Positions 1 through 9,381 of a DNA stretch of 64,000 nucleotides are shown piece after piece (position 1 is the stretch's first letter; each line of letters starts with the position of its first letter). The notes under the pieces are model-generated. The model was not told where the DNA came from and did no database searches. It saw nothing but the letters and a program-made list of their open reading frames with translations. A program made the translations under genes and the position numbers. The stretch is from Parapedobacter sp. SGR-10 (GTDB taxonomy: Bacteria > Bacteroidota > Bacteroidia > Sphingobacteriales > Sphingobacteriaceae): contig NZ_JAAJTJ010000001.1 of NCBI RefSeq assembly GCF_011030405.1, positions 248,001-312,000 of the forward strand, read 5' to 3'.

Positions 1-1740
1 CCTGTAGGCAAACTCGACCTGCTTGCCGATTTTGATCCTCTGACCGGTTTGGCCAATATAGACCTGCAGCTCGCAGATGACCAAAGCAGAGGTATCACAC
101 TCGGCGGTCACTACAATTTCTTTGATGAAAATGAAAAACTGAGCATCGAAGGTAAACTGAATGAAGCAGATCTGGCCATATTTCAACCCTTTTTACGCAA
201 TCTGGTCTCCGATCTGCAGGGCAAAGGAAACGGGGACATTACGATCAAGGGAACGTTCAAAAATCCTAAGATCAGTGGGATAGCCCGTATCCAGCAAGCG
301 GCATTTACGGTCAACTATCTCCAGACACATTACCGTATCGACAATCAATCTGCTCTCGTGGAGAATAATGCCATCATGCTCCAGAATGTGACGATAAAAG
401 ATACACATGGCCGTACTGCAGCAGCTAATGGCATCATCAATCTGACCAATATCGCCAATCCCTATATCGATGTGGACATCGCCGGATCCAATATCATGAT
501 CCTAAACACCACCTTCAAGGACAACAACCTCTATTACGGTACAGCCTTTGCCTCAGGCACATTCCGATTCAAGGGACATACATCTGCTATAGACATCAAT
601 ATCAATGCCCGATCAGAAAACAATACCGTACTGACCATACCTTTCAACAGTGCCATGACCGTGGCAGACAGTGATTTCATTTATTTTATCGGCAAGGATT
701 CGACCGAAAACAAAAAACAAGAAAGAAGATCCTTATTCAAAGGGTTGACGATGAATATGAACATCGCCGTGACACCGGTCGCCGAAATCAATCTCCCGAC
801 CAATCTGGGCACGCTGAAAGGCAATGGTGAGGGAGAAATCACCATGAAGATATCCAGTCTAGGGGATTTTGAGATGTTCGGTGACTATCAGGTCACCGAC
901 GGTAAATTCCATTTTACTGCGCAGGACTTTATCAACAAGTACTTTGATATCAAAGAAGGAGGGACTATACGTTGGACAGGCAATCCGAGCGAAGCCGTCA
1001 TCAATCTGAACGCCATCTACCAGCAACGTACTGCCGTAGGACCACTCTACAATGCTGCCGGCCGTGCAGGAGAAGACGAGCGGGTACTGGCACAGGCCGA
1101 TATGCTCATCAAAGGAACATTGGAACAACCAGACATTACGTTCGACCTTAATTTTCCTCAAAATCCGTATATCAAGGATGAGTTGCAGGGATACCTCAGC
1201 GACGCAAACAATGTCAACCAACAGGCTTTAAGCCTTATTGTACGGCGTAGTTTCACACCAAGCTCGACCAATGAAATAGGTCGTGAGGTCAACAATACAC
1301 TCCTTTCTGCCGGAACGGAAATTGCTTTCAACCAGTTGAACAACATCATTTCCCAATCACTCAACATCAATTTCTTTGACCTCAATATTCGTTCGTTCAA
1401 CGATGCTTCTGCTTCGGTAAGGCTACTGAATGACCGACTGGTACTGACAGGTGGTATCACGGATCGGACAAACTATCAGGCGACCGACCTGACATTCTTT
1501 AGGGAGGGTGTCACGACAGATGCAGAATTGACCTATCGCCTGCGCAAAGACGGCAATCTGATGCTTCGGGCATACAACAGACCGTACACCCGCAACTTTC
1601 TGATCCGCATGAACGATGCCGAATATATCAGTGCGTTGGGACTTATCTATCGACAGGAATTCAATAGCATCCGGGAATTCTGGCAAAAGCTGTGGATATG
1701 GGACAGCAGAAAGAACCGTCCGAAAACAGAAAGCAAATAA
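1..1740 (+). CDS. tamB: TamB-like translocation/assembly module protein, C-terminal part (5' truncated by window)
   Basis: The reading frame is open from base 1, so this is the last ~579 residues of a larger protein; the real start lies left of the window. The sequence is long beta-rich repeats of alternating polar and hydrophobic residues, followed by a conserved C-terminal block that includes NPYIKDELQGYLSD and NEIGREVNNTLLSAGTE and ends in a short basic tail. This is the pattern of the DUF490/TamB C-terminal domain. TamB family proteins span the periplasm and help lipids or outer-membrane proteins reach the outer membrane. In Bacteroidota tamB usually stands without tamA. It converges on the minus-strand helicase gene with a 67-bp gap. 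The family call is strong; the precise substrate is unknown. Confidence 0.85.
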   Translation, partial: PVGKLDLLADFDPLTGLANIDLQLADDQSRGITLGGHYNFFDENEKLSIEGKLNEADLAIFQPFLRNLVSDLQGKGNGDITIKGTFKNPKISGIARIQQAAFTVNYLQTHYRIDNQSALVENNAIMLQNVTIKDTHGRTAAANGIINLTNIANPYIDVDIAGSNIMILNTTFKDNNLYYGTAFASGTFRFKGHTSAIDININARSENNTVLTIPFNSAMTVADSDFIYFIGKDSTENKKQERRSLFKGLTMNMNIAVTPVAEINLPTNLGTLKGNGEGEITMKISSLGDFEMFGDYQVTDGKFHFTAQDFINKYFDIKEGGTIRWTGNPSEAVINLNAIYQQRTAVGPLYNAAGRAGEDERVLAQADMLIKGTLEQPDITFDLNFPQNPYIKDELQGYLSDANNVNQQALSLIVRRSFTPSSTNEIGREVNNTLLSAGTEIAFNQLNNIISQSLNINFFDLNIRSFNDASASVRLLNDRLVLTGGITDRTNYQATDLTFFREGVTTDAELTYRLRKDGNLMLRAYNRPYTRNFLIRMNDAEYISALGLIYRQEFNSIREFWQKLWIWDSRKNRPKTESK

Positions 1741-1807
1741 GTATGTGATCTACTGCTTCCTTGAGCTGAACATAAAAAATCAAAGAGTCTGATGTCTTTG
1801 AATACTT

Positions 1808-4564
1808 CTACTGCCACGCATGTACATGTTCTACTTCGGCATTCCCTTTAAAATGATTGGCCAATGCATGAACACGGGCACGTATCATGATTTTTCGACC
1901 TTTGATACTTTTTGTAAACACAAGTTCGCAGTCTCCCACATGTTCTTGCCAAAAAGTAGCGAAATCCTTTGCTAATGCCGCATGCTTCCCCAATATTTCG
2001 GGAACAGCATGAAAATCCCACTGCCGGATAAGTTGTAGCGCCTTGCTCTTGCGGATAATGATATATCTTGGATTGGCAATAGGGTCTACTATTTCCTGTA
2101 TCATCTGTACAAACAAAGATTTTTCGTATGTAGTACCTCCATCCAAATGGCAATACACAGCACCTTCCTTGTCGCTGTAGGTCAGCACATTGAATTTTTC
2201 AATCGGTGTCGCGAATATCCTGCACTTGCACAGCGTCTGTACCAAAGCTCTTCCGATATGGTATATATCTTTGGAAATATCTCTATATCTGGTATAGTAA
2301 GCGAATGTCTTCAAAGCCCGTGAGCCAAACACCACCGTACCTATGCCAAACATTCCCAGAAGCGCATAACTACCATTCACGCCCAGAAATTTGGAAAACT
2401 TGTGCATGACCTGACCGGACCATTCCACATAAAACAACACACTGCTCCCCAAAGCACTTACCATATTGCCGATAGTCTTTTGCATCTGCGCGGTTTTGAC
2501 CCGTTCAAACTGATTAGGCTCAAAAAAGGGTATCTTGATTTCTTCCACGAGTGTCGTACCATAAGGTAGAGCCTTTTCCCATTTTTCGTGCAAGCGGTTA
2601 CGCTGTGCTGCAACCGTAAACATATGGTCATTGACAGTAGATATCGTTTCGACCGATAGCTGCTGAAAGGGTATTCCTAACCTTCCCAACCCATTTTCAA
2701 TACGTATACCTTCATTTTCAGAGATGCCCACAAAATTGCGGAAGCGTCGTCGCATGAGCCGCAAGTCTGCACCACCATCATTACTTAGGGGATCAAGACA
2801 TACAATATGCCAGATATTGCTGGTTTTCTGCGGTTTTTTCAAGGATGTACGGATAGCCCTTCCCCGCATTTGGTTGGACGCTACGAATGAGCCGACAAAA
2901 CTCGCCAATATCAGGCTGTTGATGGCCGGAGCATCCCATCCCTCACCTAGCAACGCCTTGGTACCGATCAATACCTCTATGGCACCAGACTGAAACAATT
3001 CCGTCAGTATATGGACGATCTTATCCCTCGACCGGTCATCTACGTGGACGCTGAAATAAGTTTCGTCATAAGGTAGCCGGGCAATAGTCGGCCTATGGGC
3101 CAATCCCGCCCTGTCGGCTAACGTATAAAAATCTGTCAATGCCCCGGCAGGGATGATGACCAATGTGCCCGTCAGCACACCTAACCGCTTTGCATTGCGA
3201 TTATGGCGTCTCAACTGTTCGAAGATAGAGACTACGCCTATTCTCTTTAAGGGAATCTCATTGTCGGTCGTGCTGCTCAAATATTCTTTGCGCACATAAT
3301 CCGTCAATATCACCTGTCGCAGATCCTGCCCGAGCTGTGCATATTCGAAATCCACGATACGCTCGATAGCATGCAATTTTGATATGCTCGAAGACAAGTG
3401 CTTAGCCATATATTGATGCCCATCAAAACGGATGGTCTTACGATCCACGATTCCGGCCCGTCGTAATTTTGTCAGTAAAGCCGTTCTTTCTTCTTCAAAA
3501 TTGGCGGCAAAATATCCCTTTTCTTCAAAAAGGTACGCATATAAAAGCTCGCCTATCCATTTTTCATCCAGCGGGGGAAGATCTATAGCACCCTTTTCTA
3601 GCGGAATACCCAATAATTCTAAATGTGAGGGCGAAATAACCCTGTCATTTGCCGAAAGGTAGATCAGACAGGCAGAATAAAAAGTCAGATTCTCATGTAT
3701 ATAGTACTCTTGTCCAAACGGGTCGACCATCATAGGATGTTCTTCTATAGCCTTTATCAAAAGTGCATCTGTACAGAGCTGTTCAAAAATCTTACTTGCT
3801 TTTTCCCGAAAATCACTGATTTTCTGATGCTCTGTAGCCGTAATTTTGGAGAAATACACAAAGTCCTGATGGGGACACAGGTCTTTTTCGCGGATAAGTT
3901 CTGGCACCGATATTTCTGCATCCACAGCCCCATTCAGTCCAGTATACCTACTCCACTCCAATGGCGTGACATCGTAGGGTGGTGTAGCCGTTAGTCCGAC
4001 CACTTTGGGAGAAAGTTTCGATTTTAAGCGTGTCAGTGTTTGCCACCACTCATTCTTCAGATGATGCGCTTCGTCCAGGATCAAGGTCTGTATCTGCTGC
4101 TCTTTTAATTTTCGTACAATAGCATCAAGATTTAGAAAATTTGATTTTTTCCGCTCCTTGACATCAGTTTCATGGGCAAATTCCACATGAATGAGTTCTT
4201 CTTTAGTATTGTTGCACGCCGCATGTAATCCCTGATACGTGATTACGGTCAATTGACGTGGGTCATAAATATCCCTCGAAATCCAATGGGGCTCGGCATC
4301 CTGTTGGAGGAATAGCTCACAGAATCGTTGTATCCATTGGTTTCGGATAGCCAATGTAGGTGCCAGGATCAAGGTAGGCCTGTTCAAACGCAACATCACT
4401 TCGAGTCCAAGTACGGTCTTTCCCGATCCGGGAGGAGCAATGACATGCAAATGTTCATCATGCAAATGGCTGCTCAGATCATCCAATACACGTTGCTGAT
4501 AGGTTCGCCAAGGATATTTAAACCGTATATTTTCCGGAAAGCAGTCCACACCTGTATTAACCAT
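1808..4564 (-). CDS. DEAD/DEAH-box SF2 helicase with C-terminal hydrophobic segment
   Basis: This 918-aa protein has the superfamily 2 motifs in order: Walker A APPGSGKT (residues 43-50), DEAH (164-167), TAT (192-194), then the second RecA lobe with GEGWDAP (motif V) and QMRGRAIR (motif VI). It should be an ATP-dependent nucleic-acid translocase of the RAD3/XPB-like helicase-restriction type. The ~300 residues after motif VI match no domain I recognise and contain a hydrophobic stretch near residues 733-757, beginning YALLGMFGIG, which could be a membrane helix. The ATG start overlaps the end of the upstream small gene by 8 bp, so the two are translationally coupled. No nuclease, methylase or other defence partner is adjacent. 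The cellular role is not known. Confidence 0.8.
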   Translation of the reverse strand: MVNTGVDCFPENIRFKYPWRTYQQRVLDDLSSHLHDEHLHVIAPPGSGKTVLGLEVMLRLNRPTLILAPTLAIRNQWIQRFCELFLQQDAEPHWISRDIYDPRQLTVITYQGLHAACNNTKEELIHVEFAHETDVKERKKSNFLNLDAIVRKLKEQQIQTLILDEAHHLKNEWWQTLTRLKSKLSPKVVGLTATPPYDVTPLEWSRYTGLNGAVDAEISVPELIREKDLCPHQDFVYFSKITATEHQKISDFREKASKIFEQLCTDALLIKAIEEHPMMVDPFGQEYYIHENLTFYSACLIYLSANDRVISPSHLELLGIPLEKGAIDLPPLDEKWIGELLYAYLFEEKGYFAANFEEERTALLTKLRRAGIVDRKTIRFDGHQYMAKHLSSSISKLHAIERIVDFEYAQLGQDLRQVILTDYVRKEYLSSTTDNEIPLKRIGVVSIFEQLRRHNRNAKRLGVLTGTLVIIPAGALTDFYTLADRAGLAHRPTIARLPYDETYFSVHVDDRSRDKIVHILTELFQSGAIEVLIGTKALLGEGWDAPAINSLILASFVGSFVASNQMRGRAIRTSLKKPQKTSNIWHIVCLDPLSNDGGADLRLMRRRFRNFVGISENEGIRIENGLGRLGIPFQQLSVETISTVNDHMFTVAAQRNRLHEKWEKALPYGTTLVEEIKIPFFEPNQFERVKTAQMQKTIGNMVSALGSSVLFYVEWSGQVMHKFSKFLGVNGSYALLGMFGIGTVVFGSRALKTFAYYTRYRDISKDIYHIGRALVQTLCKCRIFATPIEKFNVLTYSDKEGAVYCHLDGGTTYEKSLFVQMIQEIVDPIANPRYIIIRKSKALQLIRQWDFHAVPEILGKHAALAKDFATFWQEHVGDCELVFTKSIKGRKIMIRARVHALANHFKGNAEVEHVHAWQ

Positions 4565-4841
4565 ATTTTTCTACCAGATATGTCCACTCTTCTTGCAAAG
4601 AACCGATAAATTCAGGTTGTTGGGCACGATTGTACCAATACCGGGCATTCCATAGATCCCCCTCTACCCGATGCAGGTAAGCATGCACATGAGCGGATAC
4701 AGGATCTTTCAATTGATCAATAAGGTCATGGGCCGTTTTCCATTCCCCTTTTGCATCATACCACAGGGCTTTTGACTGTACGGGCATCCCTCCCGGTGGA
4801 TACTCCTGCGACAGTGATTGCTTGAATTCGTCCAAAGTCAT
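4557..4841 (-). CDS. Small conserved hypothetical protein, coupled to the helicase
   Basis: This is about 94 aa starting MTLDEFKQSL. An upstream in-frame start at 4895 would add a hydrophobic stretch (MGFCCSILLFLCIF...), but the conserved-looking soluble body begins at the internal Met, so I chose 4841. Motifs include KALWYDAKGEWKTAHDLID and HAYLHRVEGDLWNARYWYNRA. The second is a helix-turn-helix array resembling one or two TPR-like units. As I recall, similar small proteins of unknown function occur in many Bacteroidota. The stop overlaps the helicase start by 8 bp, so the pair is likely one operon. It reads divergently from the TPR gene. Function unknown. Confidence 0.7.
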   Translation of the reverse strand: MTLDEFKQSLSQEYPPGGMPVQSKALWYDAKGEWKTAHDLIDQLKDPVSAHVHAYLHRVEGDLWNARYWYNRAQQPEFIGSLQEEWTYLVEKYG

Positions 4842-5000
4842 ACCTAAAAATATGAAAATGCATAAAAACAACAAAATGCTACAGCAAAAACCCAAAGTTT
4901 CACGGCGATCTGTGATTTAAATAAAAGCAAATTACTCCTAAATATTTTTTGTTATTGGTATTCGTGAATGCGAAGCATTTTATCTAAGTTTGTTAGTAGT

Positions 5001-6689
5001 ATGCACAAAAGAGTAATTTGGATAGTGGTCATTTTGATAGCAGGTATGATGCCTGCTCGATCACAGGAGAAGGAAACACCTTACAAAAAGGCTCTGGAAG
5101 CCGTGGAGGTCAAGTTAAGGGCTGGAGACTTTAGAGGGGCTATTGCGGATCTGGACCAGATCACGACCCAATACCCGGAGGAAGCCGATGTATATTATGC
5201 CAAAGGGCTACTGTTGGGTCAAATGGGGGATTACGAAGGCGCAGTCACAAATGCCCGGATAGCTTATGAAAAAGAGGCCAGTTTACAAAACCTCCAATTT
5301 TTGATGGATCTCTATAGAGCACGCAAGAATTGGGAAGACCTCGTAGAGCTGTTAAAAGATTTTAGGGCCAAAAACCCTACGATGAGTTTCGTAGGACGTG
5401 AGCTGATGGCTACTCTCGGAGGGTTGAAAAAATTTGACGAAGCCTTACAGATATACGACGAGGAAGTAAAAGCAGGAAGACATTCCGATTCGCTGGACGT
5501 GGCCAAGGCCGATATATTGATCCGCAAAGAAGATCTGCATGGAGCCACCGCCATACTCAAACCTTGGGATGGAAAATCTTCGTTGCGGCAAGTCTACGGA
5601 ACGTTAGGCTTCATTTATGGCGAGCAGCGGAAAAACAAGCAAGCTATCGAGGTCTTGGAAAGAGGGCTCAAAATCACATCAGATCCTGTGCTCTATCTGG
5701 ATCTGGCGGATGCTTATCGAGAAGAAAAGAAACCCCGTCAATCCTACGAAGCACTCAAAGCCGCCTTCAACGCCGAAAATGTCGACTTTGGTGACAAGCA
5801 TCGTGTGATGTTGACCTTGATGGACTCCGATATGAGGGTTTTCTCACGTGACCAGATACAGGAATTGGCCAATATTCTTGTGCTCAAACATCCACGAATA
5901 GCCGAAAGTCACGTGATCAAAGGAAATATCCTATGGCGTAGGGGCAATATTCAAGAAGCCAGGTCCCTCTTTTTGACAGCCGTAGGTATCAGTCCCAATC
6001 ATGTCGATGCGTGGCGCCTATTGATCAATACCGATATGGCCTTACGCTCGATCGATGATGCCGTACGGCATAGCCATGAAGCCCTCTCGGTCAACCCAGG
6101 TAACCCTATGCTCCTTTATTTTGCCGGGCTATCCTACATGATGAAGGAAGATTACGACAACAGCCGAAAAATGCTGGAAGCAGCCTTGGATCAGAGCGGA
6201 AACGAAAACACCTACCTACAGTCCATGATATATGGCGCTTTGGGAGACCTGTACCACCAATTGAAAATGGACGCCGCCTCTGATGTCGCTTACGAAGAAG
6301 CAATCGCTTTGGACAGCACCAATGTCACGGTACTCAACAACTACGCTTACTACCTATCCGTGCGCAAAAAGGACTTGGAAAAAGCCGAGCGTTACTCCAG
6401 AATGTCCAATGAAATGGAGCCCAATTCGGCCACTTTTCAGGACACCTACGCCTGGGTACTGTTTCAGCAGGCCAAATATAAGGAAGCCCTCACATGGATC
6501 GAAAAAGCCATGAGAGGAACGCAGACTTCCGCCGTATTGTACGAACATTATGGAGATATCCTCAGTATGGTAGGGCGTGAAAAAGATGCGCTCAAACAAT
6601 GGGAAAAAGCATTGACCATGAGTAAAGAAAACACTGCAGACATACAGCGAATCCAAACAAAAATAAAAGAAAAAAGATATGTGGAATAA
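5001..6689 (+). CDS. Secreted tetratricopeptide-repeat protein
   Basis: This is about 562 aa from the internal ATG at 5001 (MHKRVIWIVVILIAGMMPARSQ), which gives a clean signal peptide cut before QEKE. An ATG at 4968 would add 11 residues and push the signal inward. The rest is a run of degenerate TPR units (e.g. DVYYAKGLLLGQMGDYEGAV, NVTVLNNYAYYLSVRKKDLE and AYAWVLF-type helices) to the end, so it is a solenoid adaptor acting in the periplasm. Its 3' end overlaps the DUF4292 lipoprotein start by 11 bp, indicating coupling with an envelope-biogenesis function. The partner is unknown. Confidence 0.8.
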   Translation: MHKRVIWIVVILIAGMMPARSQEKETPYKKALEAVEVKLRAGDFRGAIADLDQITTQYPEEADVYYAKGLLLGQMGDYEGAVTNARIAYEKEASLQNLQFLMDLYRARKNWEDLVELLKDFRAKNPTMSFVGRELMATLGGLKKFDEALQIYDEEVKAGRHSDSLDVAKADILIRKEDLHGATAILKPWDGKSSLRQVYGTLGFIYGEQRKNKQAIEVLERGLKITSDPVLYLDLADAYREEKKPRQSYEALKAAFNAENVDFGDKHRVMLTLMDSDMRVFSRDQIQELANILVLKHPRIAESHVIKGNILWRRGNIQEARSLFLTAVGISPNHVDAWRLLINTDMALRSIDDAVRHSHEALSVNPGNPMLLYFAGLSYMMKEDYDNSRKMLEAALDQSGNENTYLQSMIYGALGDLYHQLKMDAASDVAYEEAIALDSTNVTVLNNYAYYLSVRKKDLEKAERYSRMSNEMEPNSATFQDTYAWVLFQQAKYKEALTWIEKAMRGTQTSAVLYEHYGDILSMVGREKDALKQWEKALTMSKENTADIQRIQTKIKEKRYVE

Positions 6690-7443
6690 GTGGGCAATTT
6701 TCTTCGTGGCCATACTGCTCATTTCGTCCTGTGGTACAAAACGAAAGAGCGCTTCTATATCGAAAGATACACACGGCACGACGGTCACCGTAGGCAATAT
6801 GGAAATCAATAACCTTGATTTTCATTCTTTCTCCGGTAGAGCCAAAGCTAAGATCGAATTTGCCAACCAACAACACGATGTCACCCTCAATTTTAGGATC
6901 AATCGGGATCAGACTATTTGGATATCGGTCACGGCACTATTGGGCATAGAGGTAGCCCGTATCCTCATCACGCCCGATAGCGTGAAGATCTTGAATAAAT
7001 TGCAGGCCGAGTATATCCACAAGCCTTTCAATTATATTCATCGTTACACCAATCCAGGGATCACCTTCGCAACGCTGCAAGACCTATTCATGGGCAACGT
7101 ATCGCTCGCATTGCTTCGAACGGATCAACTGACAGTGGCCGACAGTGGGGACGAGATGCAATTGGTGGGTGTCAAAGATCAACTGTCTTTTCAATACAGT
7201 CTGAATACCAATCGAAGACCCAAAGTCTTCCGGCTGGTTCCGATGGCCACCGATCAAAGCATGGAATCCTATTACGGAAAATATGCTGATTTCGGCGGAT
7301 ACGATTTTCCGCAAAACCAGCATATACAGCTTCGGGGAGAAAACATGAAAATCAATGCCCAATTGGAATACAACAAGGTTGTATTCAATGAAATTTTGGA
7401 ATTTCCGTTTTCCGTCCCGGCCCGCTATAAGGTCGTGGAATAA
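6679..7443 (+). CDS. DUF4292 lipoprotein (LolB-like fold suspected)
   Basis: A 254-aa lipoprotein. MWNKWAIFFVAILLISSC ends in a lipobox with Cys18, after which the mature protein is beta-rich (NNLDFHSFSGRAKAKIEF, VTLNFRINRDQTIWISVTAL). The block NFRINRDQTIWISV and the pattern of amphipathic strands fit the DUF4292 family, which resembles LolA/LolB carriers that move lipoproteins to the outer membrane; that functional link is inference. It overlaps the TPR gene by 11 bp and sits upstream of an EnvC-like gene, a Bacteroidota arrangement consistent with envelope assembly. No enzyme motif is visible. Confidence 0.8.
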   Translation: MWNKWAIFFVAILLISSCGTKRKSASISKDTHGTTVTVGNMEINNLDFHSFSGRAKAKIEFANQQHDVTLNFRINRDQTIWISVTALLGIEVARILITPDSVKILNKLQAEYIHKPFNYIHRYTNPGITFATLQDLFMGNVSLALLRTDQLTVADSGDEMQLVGVKDQLSFQYSLNTNRRPKVFRLVPMATDQSMESYYGKYADFGGYDFPQNQHIQLRGENMKINAQLEYNKVVFNEILEFPFSVPARYKVVE

Positions 7444-7720
7444 GCTGGATAGGGTATAAATATCCTGTTCTGACCTGTCGCAAGTTTACCAAAGGGTAAC
7501 TTGTGACCGTCATGTTAGCTGCTTGTTATTTATGGCACACGAAGGGATTATCTTCGATGAGCTCGCTTCGCTCGGTTCGTGCGCCAGTTTGCGTCGGACA
7601 AGTTTTTTTGTCATGTATAATTAAAAAGGTGTTAAAAAGTCCAATTTATTAGGCAACTCGTTCAGATATGTTTAATTTTGGTCACTTGGTAAAAAGCTAG
7701 TCAACAAGGTATATCATTCG
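7444..7720. other. Intergenic region before the EnvC-like gene, with dispersed-repeat words
   Basis: This 277-bp gap has no credible ORF. Around 7546-7582 it contains words that recur near 60.5-60.6 kb: a 17-bp identical word at 7546-7562 and 60605-60621, and a near-identical TCGCT(A)TGCTCGGTTC-type word in opposite orientation. This suggests a copy or remnant of a dispersed intergenic repeat. A promoter candidate lies at its right end (7649-7680). Confidence 0.5.
7649..7680 (+). promoter_or_regulatory. Candidate Bacteroidota-type promoter for the EnvC-like gene
   Basis: TAATTTTG at 7673-7680 matches the -7 consensus TAnnTTTG of the Bacteroidota primary sigma factor exactly. A degenerate -33 word (TTAG at 7649-7652) lies 20 bp upstream. 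The start codon is 40 bp downstream. Assigned by motif and spacing only. Confidence 0.4.
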
Positions 7721-8986
7721 ATGGATTGGAAAAAACTATTATTCAGTGTACTCTTTATAATTGCTGTAGGACAGTGGAGTTTTGGACAGAGCAGCGCCCA
7801 ATTGAAAAAAGAGCTGGAAAAAATCAATGCTGACATTGCTGCACTGAACAAAGAACTAGCCGCCACAACCAGGGAAAAAATACTTTCACAGCGTGAAGTC
7901 AATGCCTTAAGCAAACAGCTCAATCTTCGTGAAAGCAAGATTACCGTCATCAATCGTGAACTCGGTAATCTCAGTCATCAAATCAATGAAAACACCAAAG
8001 CCATCAATACTTTAAAGGCAGAACTGGAAAAAATGCGAAAAGACTATGAGAAGATGGTCATGTTTGCCTTCCGGAACAAGAATGCCTATAACAAGATGAT
8101 GTTTATCTTTGCTTCCAAAGATTTTAACCAAGCTTTTAAACGTGTAAAATACCTTCAACAATTCAGCGACGCACGAAAGATAAAAGCGGCTGAAATAGAA
8201 AGCACCCAAAAAGAGATCGAATTGAAAATTGCCCGTCTGGAAGCCGACCGCCAGACACAGACCGCACTCCTCAAAGAGCAGCAAAAAGAACGGGATATCA
8301 TCGCCAAAGATAGGGCAGCACATGCCAACGAACTGCGGCAACTCGTCAAGGAAGAGCGCTCTGTCCAAAGTCAACTCTCCAAAAAACAACAGCAACGAAA
8401 CCGTATAAATGCACAGATCAAGGCAGCTATTGCACGTGAAATCGCCGAAGAACGGCGTAGAGCAGAAGAAGCACGGCGCAAAGCGGCAGAAGAAGAAGCA
8501 CGGCGTACAGGCAAGACCGTAGCCGAGGTAGAAAAAGCAACCCCTAAAAAAACAGATAGCGAAATATTACGTTCTACACCAGAAGCCGCTCGCCTTTCGG
8601 CCGATTTCAAATCCAACAGAGGCCGGCTGCCATGGCCCGTCTCTCAAGGCAATATCGTCCGAGGATACGGAAGGGAAATCATAGAGGGTATCCCCACCAA
8701 TAATCCAGACATCGCCATCCGAACCTCCAGCAATGCCTCCGTCAAAGCAATATTTGACGGAGAGGTCGTACAGGCACTGCCAGGAGTAGTCGTGCTCAAA
8801 CATGGTGAATATTTTAGTTTCTACTCCAATCTGGCAAGTGTATCCGTACGTCGTGGGCAAAAAATATCCCGTGGCCAACAGATCGGTACAGCAGGCGAAG
8901 ATGCAGATCTAGGGTATCCTGTGGTCAATTTTGGACTCTCTCAAGGGCAAAACGATTTCGATCCAACGCCTTGGATAGCAAGATAG
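7721..8986 (+). CDS. EnvC/NlpD-like murein hydrolase activator with degenerate LytM domain
   Basis: This is 421 aa. A signal peptide (MDWKKLLFSVLFIIAVGQWSFGQ) is followed by two coiled-coil stretches (about residues 25-200 and 205-270, the second rich in Ala, Arg and Glu) and a C-terminal M23/LytM-like domain from about residue 300. The domain keeps the fold words (GNIVRGYGR, VKAIFDGEVV, RRGQKISRGQQIGTAG), but the zinc ligands are replaced: NNPDIAIRT where HxxxD is expected and VVNFGL where HxH is expected. Such metal-free LytM proteins activate cell-division amidases instead of cutting peptidoglycan themselves. The position between envelope genes and tatA agrees. The cognate amidase is not in the window. 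Confidence 0.88.
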   Translation: MDWKKLLFSVLFIIAVGQWSFGQSSAQLKKELEKINADIAALNKELAATTREKILSQREVNALSKQLNLRESKITVINRELGNLSHQINENTKAINTLKAELEKMRKDYEKMVMFAFRNKNAYNKMMFIFASKDFNQAFKRVKYLQQFSDARKIKAAEIESTQKEIELKIARLEADRQTQTALLKEQQKERDIIAKDRAAHANELRQLVKEERSVQSQLSKKQQQRNRINAQIKAAIAREIAEERRRAEEARRKAAEEEARRTGKTVAEVEKATPKKTDSEILRSTPEAARLSADFKSNRGRLPWPVSQGNIVRGYGREIIEGIPTNNPDIAIRTSSNASVKAIFDGEVVQALPGVVVLKHGEYFSFYSNLASVSVRRGQKISRGQQIGTAGEDADLGYPVVNFGLSQGQNDFDPTPWIAR

Positions 8987-9012
8987 TTACAGGATATTAA
9001 ATTATTATTACT

Positions 9013-9020
9013 TATATTTG
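9013..9020 (+). promoter_or_regulatory. Candidate -7 element upstream of tatA
   Basis: TATATTTG fits the TAnnTTTG -7 consensus and lies ~50 bp before the tatA start. No convincing TTTG -33 word sits at the expected distance, so this is a weak call. Confidence 0.25.
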
Positions 9021-9070
9021 TATTAGTCGAATTGTATAAAACTGATTTTTAAAAGATTATTATTATAAAT

Positions 9071-9277
9071 ATGTTATCATCATCATTATTGTTTATCGGA
9101 ACCAACGAGATCATTATCATCGTTGTATTGGCTCTTCTTTTGTTTGGAGGAAAGAAAATCCCTGAATTAATGCGGGGTCTGGGGAGAGGTGTCAAAGAGT
9201 TTAAAGAGGGTCAGAAAGAAGATACCTCCGAAGCAAAGCCTACATCGTCCAACGAAAACACAACAAGTAATCCATAA
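9071..9277 (+). CDS. tatA: Sec-independent protein translocase subunit TatA
   Basis: This 68-aa protein has the TatA/E layout: a short N-terminal periplasmic piece, one membrane helix ([20 protein letters not shown]), the FG-hinge with KKIPEL, an amphipathic helix ([16 protein letters not shown]) and a polar Ser/Thr/Asn tail. TatA forms the pore of the twin-arginine export system. The same window encodes several proteins with twin-arginine-like signals (29474-30889 and 26984-27532), which would be its clients. It is followed by a strong terminator. tatC is not in view. Confidence 0.92.
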   Translation: MLSSSLLFIGTNEIIIIVVLALLLFGGKKIPELMRGLGRGVKEFKEGQKEDTSEAKPTSSNENTTSNP

Positions 9278-9301
9278 GTGGTTACTGCTTAGACCATACT
9301 G

Positions 9302-9349
9302 GAGACTTTCGTTTTGTGCTATCGCACCAAAATGAAAGTCTCTTTTTTT
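9302..9349 (+). terminator. Rho-independent terminator after tatA
   Basis: The hairpin has 9-bp outer arms GAGACTTTC (9302-9310) and GAAAGTCTC (9334-9342), an inner stem TTTTG/CAAAA, and a run of seven T from 9343. It lies 25 bp after the tatA stop. Confidence 0.85.
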
Positions 9350-9381
9350 AATTTCCCCTATTCTTATCAAATAATAGTCGT

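Noticed and set aside
1780..1801. A 7-bp inverted repeat (TCAAAGA and TCTTTGA) between tamB and the helicase gene as a terminator
   Set aside because: The stem is too short and has no adjacent T-tract.
1808..4841. The helicase pair as an anti-phage defence system
   Set aside because: No nuclease, methyltransferase, transposase or other defence gene adjoins it, and both flanks are housekeeping; only the fused hydrophobic part is unusual.
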